This document shows positions 24,795 to 30,126 of a stretch of DNA of 30,126 bases, piece by piece (positions within the stretch are counted from its first letter, which is position 1; every line of letters begins with the position of its first letter). The DNA is taken from contig QYQI01000125.1 in NCBI GenBank assembly GCA_007280825.1, positions 1-30,126 of the forward strand, in the 5' to 3' direction. The DNA comes from Ignavibacteriales bacterium. GTDB lineage: Bacteria > Bacteroidota > Ignavibacteria > Ignavibacteriales > Melioribacteraceae. Below the pieces are notes generated by a model that saw only the letters and a list, made by a program, of their open reading frames with translations, ran no database searches and was not told where the DNA came from. A program made the translations under genes and the position numbers.

Positions 24795-25786
24795 TTCAAC
24801 TCTTTAGACACTGCGTTAAATAAAGTGTTTAATTCTATTGGAACGATTCCCACTTCCTGACAAACCAAGCCGCCTGCATAGTTAGCTAAATAAGCAGCAT
24901 CAAAAATTTCTGCGCCCGCGCTAAGTGCCATAGTTAATGTTGAAATTACCGTATCGCCGGCACCGGATACGTCCGAAACTTTTCTGGCAATGGTTGGAAC
25001 TCTTCTTTCAGGTTTTCCCTTTTCGAAAAGTGCAATTCCTTTTTCTCCTAATGTAAGAAGTACATATTTACAGTTAAGTTGTTCAAGTAATCTAAAACCG
25101 GCTTTTGTAACATCTTCTTCTGTTTTCATTCTGATTCCAAAAACGTCTTCAGTTTCTTTTCTGTTTGGTTTGAAAACTGTAACGTTCTTGTATGAGAAGA
25201 AATTCGTGAACTTAGGATCCACGGTTACAATTATTTTCGCACTCTCAGCCAACTTAATTATTTGTTTAATCAAACTTTCAGTAAGCACACCCTTATTATA
25301 ATCTTGAAGTATTATCGCATCAATTTTTTTAAGTTCTTTTTTAAGCAATCCTAATATTTTCTTTTCTGTAGATGGAGATATAGCAGCAGTTTTCTCTTTA
25401 TCAATCCTCACGATGTGCTGTTTATCGGCAATGACTCTTGTCTTTGCAGTAGTTGGTCGCTTCGGATCAATTACAATTCCTTTATCAGAAATTCCGTTGT
25501 CATTCATAAGCTTACGAATAATTCTCCCTTCATTATCATTCCCAATTACACCTATAGGGTAGGGAATGCCGCCGAGTTTTAAAATATTATAAGCAACATT
25601 CATTGCACCGCCGAAGCGGAAAAATTCTTCATCAACTTCAACAACCGGAACTGGAGCTTCGGGTGAAACTCTTGAAACTCCTCCCCAGAAATAACAATCC
25701 AACATTAGATCGCCGATAACTGCAACACGTTTTCCGGAGAAATTGTTTTTAAGTGAATTCAATTTTTTGAATGAGACGTTCATCAT
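24791..25786 (-). CDS. rfaE1: D-glycero-beta-D-manno-heptose 7-phosphate kinase
   Basis: A 331-residue PfkB/ribokinase-family enzyme that phosphorylates heptose 7-phosphate at C1 to the bisphosphate, corresponding to HldE's N-terminal domain. Motifs: the start GKRVAVIGDLMLDCYFWGGVSRVSPEAPVPVVEV, the FRFGGAMNVAYNILKLGG sugar-binding segment, and the C-terminal anion-hole/catalytic motif DVSGAGDTVISTLTMALSAG with its Asp. The gene opens with two adjacent ATGs. It overlaps the propeller gene upstream and rfaE2 downstream, each by 4 bases. GmhA, GmhB and HldD, needed to finish ADP-heptose, are not in the window. Confidence 0.95.
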   Translation of the reverse strand: MMNVSFKKLNSLKNNFSGKRVAVIGDLMLDCYFWGGVSRVSPEAPVPVVEVDEEFFRFGGAMNVAYNILKLGGIPYPIGVIGNDNEGRIIRKLMNDNGISDKGIVIDPKRPTTAKTRVIADKQHIVRIDKEKTAAISPSTEKKILGLLKKELKKIDAIILQDYNKGVLTESLIKQIIKLAESAKIIVTVDPKFTNFFSYKNVTVFKPNRKETEDVFGIRMKTEEDVTKAGFRLLEQLNCKYVLLTLGEKGIALFEKGKPERRVPTIARKVSDVSGAGDTVISTLTMALSAGAEIFDAAYLANYAGGLVCQEVGIVPIELNTLFNAVSKELK

Positions 25787-26883
25787 TTTTTCACTCCGCT
25801 TTTGGCACTGCTATGAGTTCCTATCCACTGTGCAAGCTTATTGAAGAAATTAACTTTAATCAATCCGGTTTCTGTTCCGAGCCATAATTTTGTTCCATCG
25901 AAAAAGATCGAGTAAACAGTTTGCGGAATTCGATCATCGCGAATTGGAATTATTTTATTTGTCATTCTGTCTATCAAAACAATTCCTCTTCCAAAAGTTT
26001 CTTTTGTGTTTTTACCAAACTGATATAACGATACCCAAATATACTTACCGGTACGTTCTAAATCATAAATTCCGTTAGCTGGCAAACCTTTTGAATCATC
26101 AAACCTGAGCCAATCATTTTTCCTATTGAAGCGGAACAATCCGCCAAGATTGAATTCTGGTCTTTCAGGAGTAATAAATTCATCAAGACCGATCCAGACA
26201 AAATTTCTATCGAATAAAATTGAAGTAATTGAAACTTGCTCACCTTCTCCATCAAAGTAGTTGTATTTAGTATCATAAAAAGTTAACGAATTCTTATCAT
26301 TAAGGTCCTTAGATTTATCATACTTGTGTAAACCGGCTTCGGTTCCAAACCACACAAGAGAGTCGCCATCTACTTGAATTGATTTAATGTTGTTTGTCTT
26401 TTCGTTTCCCTTTACGGTTAAATCGTAATCGCTGTATTTCTTTTCTTTTAGATCAAACTTTGTAAGATATTTAAATCGTCCGATCCAAAGAGCTTTTTCA
26501 TATTTATCGAATGCTAAAGCGCGGATCCAATTAGCCAACTGCCCGCCGAGACCAAATTTTCTTTTTGTCCACGTCTCATTTTTTTTATCTAATATAAATA
26601 GCCCGTCCGTTGAGCCAGCCCAAACATAATCTTCATTAGCGGCAATGCAGTAAAAGAAATCGTGTTGTAAATTTCCAAATGAAGTTGAATATTGCATCCA
26701 TGCATTTGTTTTGGGCATGTATTTGAAAATACCGTTTCCATTTGTGGCAAACCAGAGATTAGAGCCGTCGCTGGTTATATCCATAACTTGAGCACCGCCG
26801 AGAAAAAATTCGAGATCGGATTGCTCTTGAGCATAAACATTTATTTCAAACAAAAGGAAAAACAAAAACAATATTCTCTTCAT
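25783..26883 (-). CDS. Secreted beta-propeller protein (two-component regulator propeller repeats, no kinase)
   Basis: A 366-residue exported protein with a signal peptide (MKRILFLFFLLFEINVYAQ, cut near residue 18). Nearly all of the mature part is propeller repeats of the W-x-G/A-T-x-x-G-L/I type: NLWFATNGNGIFKY, YVWAGSTDGLFIL, ALWIGRFKYLTKF, LVWFGTEAGLHKY, FVWIGLDEF, YIWVSLYQFG and KLWLGTETGLIKV, about seven blades in all. This is the sensor module found outside hybrid two-component systems, but no TM helix or histidine kinase follows, so it stands alone in the periplasm or on the surface. It overlaps rfaE1 by 4 bases, while 94 bases without a clear promoter separate it from the LipM-like gene. 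Role unknown; ligand-binding or scaffold is inference. Confidence 0.85.
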   Translation of the reverse strand: MKRILFLFFLLFEINVYAQEQSDLEFFLGGAQVMDITSDGSNLWFATNGNGIFKYMPKTNAWMQYSTSFGNLQHDFFYCIAANEDYVWAGSTDGLFILDKKNETWTKRKFGLGGQLANWIRALAFDKYEKALWIGRFKYLTKFDLKEKKYSDYDLTVKGNEKTNNIKSIQVDGDSLVWFGTEAGLHKYDKSKDLNDKNSLTFYDTKYNYFDGEGEQVSITSILFDRNFVWIGLDEFITPERPEFNLGGLFRFNRKNDWLRFDDSKGLPANGIYDLERTGKYIWVSLYQFGKNTKETFGRGIVLIDRMTNKIIPIRDDRIPQTVYSIFFDGTKLWLGTETGLIKVNFFNKLAQWIGTHSSAKSGVKK

Positions 26884-26977
26884 TACAGAATTTATCAGTT
26901 AGTGAATAGCTGCGATTTCTATTGGGAAATTTAACACTAAGAAAGAAGGGATGGAAATGATTATGTAACTTTTTTAA

Positions 26978-27727
26978 TCAAGTGAAGATTAGTTCAGATG
27001 CCGGTTCAAATTTGATTTGCCATTCCAATTCAAATCCGACTATTAAACAAGTCTTCAGTTTCTGGTAATCAATCTCTTCGTTAAGAATTGTTCCCAGTTC
27101 TGTTGTCTTGGAATTCAATTCTAACGATAGTGCATTCTTAGTTACTTCATCGGAGTTAATGTAATCAACAAGTTTTTTATGAAATGGTCCGCATAATATT
27201 GAGCCGTGCTGAAGAATTATATTATTCATTTTTCTTTGTGCACTTCCAATCAGTTTTTTACCGTTAAATTTTACTTCGTTTCTTGCTGTACTGGCAAAAC
27301 ATAAAACTCCGGATGGTTCTTCCAAAAGTTTTGGAAAGTTCGGCTGATAATCTTCAAGTTGTGATTTTGCAAGAATGGGATTGTAAATTTCCAATCCGCG
27401 CATTAGCGCATTGGAAATTCTAAAATAAATTTCTCGCGGTGATAGTTCAAAATTGTAGGGGAGTACAACAGAATAAGTTAATTCCTCTGCGTGCAGAATT
27501 GCTCTTCCGCCGGTTGGTCGTTTTACAATATCAATTCCATCGGTTTTGGTTTTGTCTTGATCAATGTCATCAAAACTTTGGTTGGCTCCAAGTGAAATGC
27601 AATAAGGATTCCATCTATAAATTCTAAAGTAAGCTTCATCAGGTTTGCATACGTTTGCAAGTTCAATATCGAACTGCATATTGTAAATGCCGGTGTTTTC
27701 ATGGGAGTTGATGAAGTGCCAATTCAT
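26978..27727 (-). CDS. LipM-like octanoyltransferase / lipoate-protein ligase family protein
   Basis: A 249-residue member of the BPL/LplA/LipB cofactor-transferase fold. The N-terminal part has IVKRPTGGRAILHAEELTYSVV, the lipoate-binding signature. The central part has GVLCFASTARNEVKFNGKKLIGSAQRK followed by NNIILQHGSI. Cys143 in LCF matches the catalytic Cys of LipM-type octanoyl-ACP:GcvH transferases, and K157 or K158 matches the conserved Lys. LplA ligases lack such a Cys and usually have an extra C-terminal domain, absent here. So octanoyl transfer in lipoic acid synthesis is favoured, with ligase as the alternative. It overlaps lpxA by 4 bases (ATGA); both enzymes take acyl chains from ACP, although that link is only a suggestion. 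Confidence 0.82.
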   Translation of the reverse strand: MNWHFINSHENTGIYNMQFDIELANVCKPDEAYFRIYRWNPYCISLGANQSFDDIDQDKTKTDGIDIVKRPTGGRAILHAEELTYSVVLPYNFELSPREIYFRISNALMRGLEIYNPILAKSQLEDYQPNFPKLLEEPSGVLCFASTARNEVKFNGKKLIGSAQRKMNNIILQHGSILCGPFHKKLVDYINSDEVTKNALSLELNSKTTELGTILNEEIDYQKLKTCLIVGFELEWQIKFEPASELIFT

Positions 27728-28500
27728 TTGCGAACTATACCGCGTGTTGCCCTGGAAATAAAATCTAAAATTTGTTTTACTACTTCGTGATGACCGAGTT
27801 CTTTCGCTATTCTTATTTTTGCATCACTAAACAATAATCCGGATAAATATATAATCCTGTAAGCTTCTTTGATAGCTTCTAATTGTTCCGCAGAAAATCC
27901 TCTTCTTTTCAACCCGACTTTGTTGATTCCTTCAAATCTTGCAGGCACACCATGCACGATCAGAAAAGGGGGAACATCGCTGGTGATTTTAGAGTGAGTG
28001 CCGACCATTGCATGAGCGCCTATTTTTGAAAACTGATGAACTCCGGCCAATCCTCCAATAATAACATTGTTTTCAATCTCTACATGTCCACCGAGATGAA
28101 CAGAGTTTGCCATTATAACATTATCTCCAACAACGCAATCATGTGCAATGTGGCAATAAGCCATGAGCAAACAATTTTTACCTACAATAGATTTACCTGT
28201 TGCACGTGTTCCTCTATGAAGCGTAACAAATTCTCTTATCTGTGTATTATCACCGATGTAGAAGAAAGTTTTTTCATTCCCGAATTTTAAATCCTGGGGA
28301 ACATTTGCAACAGAAACACCTTGAAAGATTCTAACATGATTACCCAATCGTGCGCCGTCATAGAGAACGGCGTGTGAATCGATAATTGAATCATCGCCTA
28401 TTTCTACATCATCATGAATAATAGAAAACGGACCGACTTTAACATTATTGCCGAGTTTAGCATTCGGACTTACAATTGCGGTTGGATGTATAGTGACCAT
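27724..28500 (-). CDS. lpxA: UDP-N-acetylglucosamine acyltransferase (LpxA)
   Basis: A 258-residue enzyme for the first step of lipid A synthesis, adding a 3-hydroxyacyl chain from ACP to UDP-GlcNAc. The hexapeptide-repeat left-handed beta helix is clear from the start (IHPTAIVSPNAKLGNNVKVG) to about residue 190. It includes the catalytic His region CHIAHDCVVGDNVIMANSVHLGGHV and the QFSKIGAHAMVG segment, then a helical C-terminal domain (KRRGFSAEQLEAIKEAYRII). Length is normal. It begins 11 bases after lpxC-fabZ. Confidence 0.97.
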   Translation of the reverse strand: MVTIHPTAIVSPNAKLGNNVKVGPFSIIHDDVEIGDDSIIDSHAVLYDGARLGNHVRIFQGVSVANVPQDLKFGNEKTFFYIGDNTQIREFVTLHRGTRATGKSIVGKNCLLMAYCHIAHDCVVGDNVIMANSVHLGGHVEIENNVIIGGLAGVHQFSKIGAHAMVGTHSKITSDVPPFLIVHGVPARFEGINKVGLKRRGFSAEQLEAIKEAYRIIYLSGLLFSDAKIRIAKELGHHEVVKQILDFISRATRGIVRK

Positions 28501-28511
28501 AAATTATGAAA

Positions 28512-29924
28512 TTAATTTTCCGGTTTATAGTTTCTAGGAACAATTGCAGCCATAAATTCTGCTTCAGCAACGAGATTATTATCTACGTAAGCCATTCCTT
28601 TAATGGAAAAATATTTTCCGCTCTTAATCGCCATCATCTCAGCTTCCAACACAAGTTGATCTCCGGGCATAACAGGTTTTCTGAATTTTGCATTATTGAT
28701 ACTCATGAAGTATACAAGATGATTTTCAGGATCTATGTATGAATTCAGTAAAAGAATGCCGCTCACTTGAGCCATTGCTTCAATGATCAGAACTCCCGGC
28801 ATTACAGGTTGGCCTGGGAAGTGGCCATTAAAGAAGTGTTCATTGACTGTTACATTTTTAATTCCTACAACTTTTTTATCGAGCTGAAGCTCAATTATTT
28901 TATCCACCAGCAAGAAAGGATAACGGTGGGGAAGAATTCTCTGAATTGCATTTATATCAAATACAACTCCTTCTTTCTTAACAAACTGGTATTTACGTAC
29001 AAATTTTTTCTGATGATATAATTGCCTTATCTTTTTTGCAAATTCAACATTGGCTTTATGTCCCGGTCGTGCTGCTAAGACCTGTGCTTTAATAGGAACA
29101 CCAATTAAAGCAAGATCACCCATCATGTCTAAAATTTTATGTCTTGCCGGTTCGTTCTTGAATCGAAGTTTGTTATTATTTAAATATCCGTTAAATACTT
29201 TTAAATCGTGTTTTAAATTTAATTTGTTCTTTAACCGTTTTAGTTCTTCTTCATTTATATCGTGATCTATTATTACAACAGCACTATCAATATTTCCTCC
29301 TTTAATCAAACCTTGATTAATCAGCATTTCAACTTCACTTAAAAAACAAAAGGTTCTAGCCGGCGCAAATTCACTTATAAATTCTTTTTCAAGATCGAAC
29401 AAACCGGAATGCTGGCTTCCTAAAGAAGGATTTTCGTAATCTACCATTATCGAAATTCTAAAACCATCTAACGGTAAAGCAACTATATCAACTTTTTCTT
29501 TTTCATTATGGTATTCGACAGTTTGATCAATCACTAAATAATCTTTAGGAGTTGCCTGGGTTACAAATCCTGCTTCTAATAATTTATCTACGTACTGAAG
29601 AGAACTTCCATCACCGATCGGAGGTTCCATTCCATCCAATTCGATAACCAGATTATCTATTTGTAATCCAACAACAGCGGCTAAAACGTGTTCAACTGTA
29701 AAAACTTTTGCATCACCTAAACCAAGTGTAGTGCCGCGCGAAACATCTACTACATAATCTGCATTGGCAGGAATTTCCGGTTTACCGCCAAGATCAATTC
29801 TTATAAATTTAATACCTGAGTTATCTGGTGCCGGCTTAAAAGTCATGGTACAAGATGTACCGGTATGTAATCCCATTCCCGAAATCGAGACCGGTTTTTC
29901 AATAGTACGTTGAAGTTCTAGCAT
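28512..29924 (-). CDS. lpxC-fabZ: Bifunctional LpxC deacetylase - FabZ dehydratase
   Basis: A 470-residue fusion of UDP-3-O-acyl-GlcNAc deacetylase (about 1-300), the committed step of lipid A synthesis, and 3-hydroxyacyl-ACP dehydratase (about 320-470) of fatty acid synthesis. LpxC: zinc ligands H79 (in TVEHVLAA), H262 and D266 (in RHKILDMMGD), catalytic E78 and H289 (in GHKAN). FabZ: ILPHRYPFLLVD, then NGHFPGQPVMPGVLIIEAMAQ with catalytic H368 and E382. Both active sites look intact. This fusion is typical of the Bacteroidota/Chlorobiota lineage and places the two enzymes competing for 3-hydroxyacyl-ACP on one chain. Its ATG overlaps the lpxD stop by one base (TGATG). Confidence 0.97.
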   Translation of the reverse strand: MLELQRTIEKPVSISGMGLHTGTSCTMTFKPAPDNSGIKFIRIDLGGKPEIPANADYVVDVSRGTTLGLGDAKVFTVEHVLAAVVGLQIDNLVIELDGMEPPIGDGSSLQYVDKLLEAGFVTQATPKDYLVIDQTVEYHNEKEKVDIVALPLDGFRISIMVDYENPSLGSQHSGLFDLEKEFISEFAPARTFCFLSEVEMLINQGLIKGGNIDSAVVIIDHDINEEELKRLKNKLNLKHDLKVFNGYLNNNKLRFKNEPARHKILDMMGDLALIGVPIKAQVLAARPGHKANVEFAKKIRQLYHQKKFVRKYQFVKKEGVVFDINAIQRILPHRYPFLLVDKIIELQLDKKVVGIKNVTVNEHFFNGHFPGQPVMPGVLIIEAMAQVSGILLLNSYIDPENHLVYFMSINNAKFRKPVMPGDQLVLEAEMMAIKSGKYFSIKGMAYVDNNLVAEAEFMAAIVPRNYKPEN

Positions 29925-30126
29925 CAGTTACCCTTCGAAATTAATTGAGAAATTTTCTCTTCCAAAGATGCAATTTTTTCTTCTAACTTTTTAATTTTTT
30001 CTGCGTAAGCCGGTAAGTTTCTGAGATGAGCTTCGACTTTTAGCATTGAACTCAATTCCTGTGTTGGAGAACCGCGATATTTTCCCGGCTTTGAAATTGA
30101 TTTCGAAACACCCGATTGAGCTGTTA
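29924..30126 (-). CDS. lpxD: UDP-3-O-acylglucosamine N-acyltransferase LpxD (C-terminal end only)
   Basis: The last 66 residues of LpxD, entering from the right edge; the start is outside the window. The piece begins with the hallmark end of the LpxD hexapeptide domain (AQSGVSKSISKPGKYRGSP), continues with QELSSMLKVEAHLRNLPAY and ends in a Lys/Glu-rich C-terminal helix (EKIKKLEEKIASLEEKISQL), a probable coiled coil. LpxD adds the second 3-hydroxyacyl chain in lipid A synthesis, after LpxC. The stop overlaps the lpxC-fabZ ATG, in the order expected for this lineage. Confidence 0.93.
   Translation of the reverse strand, partial: TAQSGVSKSISKPGKYRGSPTQELSSMLKVEAHLRNLPAYAEKIKKLEEKIASLEEKISQLISKGN

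Noticed and set aside
25783..26883. Hybrid two-component sensor kinase
   Set aside because: Only propeller repeats are present; no TM helix, HisKA, HATPase or receiver domain follows and the frame ends after the propeller.
26884..26977. Promoter in the gap before the propeller gene
   Set aside because: TTGATT on the minus strand has only a 12-base spacing to TAATCA; no acceptable -35/-10 pair was found.
1..30126. CRISPR array, insertion sequence, prophage, tRNA or rRNA
   Set aside because: No spaced direct repeats, transposase or integrase, phage proteins or cloverleaf/rRNA-like segments were seen on either strand.

Overview
The window is low-GC chromosomal DNA from a Gram-negative (diderm, LPS-making) bacterium. 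Several traits point to the Bacteroidota/Chlorobiota/Ignavibacteriota assemblage: an LpxC-FabZ fusion, lpxD-lpxC/fabZ-lpxA order, an SpoIIE/STAS partner-switching cluster, Omp85-like and 'two-component regulator propeller' proteins, and separate secD and secF genes. Clear Shine-Dalgarno sequences (AGGAGG-like) and a near-consensus sigma70-type promoter before prs fit an Ignavibacteria-like organism better than a typical Bacteroides-like one. This placement is inferred from gene content, not computed.

Region 1 (1-4876, + strand) is a packed partner-switching signalling cassette: the end of a STAS anti-anti-sigma protein, an RsbW/SpoIIAB-type kinase, a soluble GAF-GAF-SpoIIE phosphatase, and a membrane PDZ-multiTM-GAF-SpoIIE phosphatase. 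A palindromic intergenic repeat follows (4881-4932), then a lone secreted lipoprotein gene (5108-6130) and a bidirectional terminator (6163-6190).

Region 2 (6213-13391, - strand) is a housekeeping run transcribed right to left: prs, rplY, pth, rpsF, ssb, rpsR, rplI, terminator, secD, secF. prs has a strong promoter. rpsF has its own probable promoter and a structured leader that may be autoregulatory.

Region 3 (13428-14495) holds a small unknown lipoprotein gene (-) and a divergent FmdB-type zinc-ribbon gene (+), closed by a convergent AT-rich hairpin.

Region 4 (14493-30126, - strand) is an envelope-biogenesis operon entering from the right edge: lpxD (partial), lpxC-fabZ, lpxA, a LipM-like octanoyltransferase, a secreted beta-propeller protein, rfaE1, rfaE2, tamB, rnr, and a large metallopeptidase/TolB-propeller/outer-membrane-barrel protein. 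Most junctions overlap by 1-4 bases or abut. Lipid A synthesis, heptose activation for the LPS core and a TamB-type envelope transport protein are thus co-expressed. The final gene is the most unusual item: an outer-membrane barrel protein with a gluzincin and a propeller where POTRA domains would be expected, in the same operon as tamB.

Most of the window is conserved core biology. I found no CRISPR array, IS element, phage, tRNA or rRNA, and no gene-free stretch over 300 bases.
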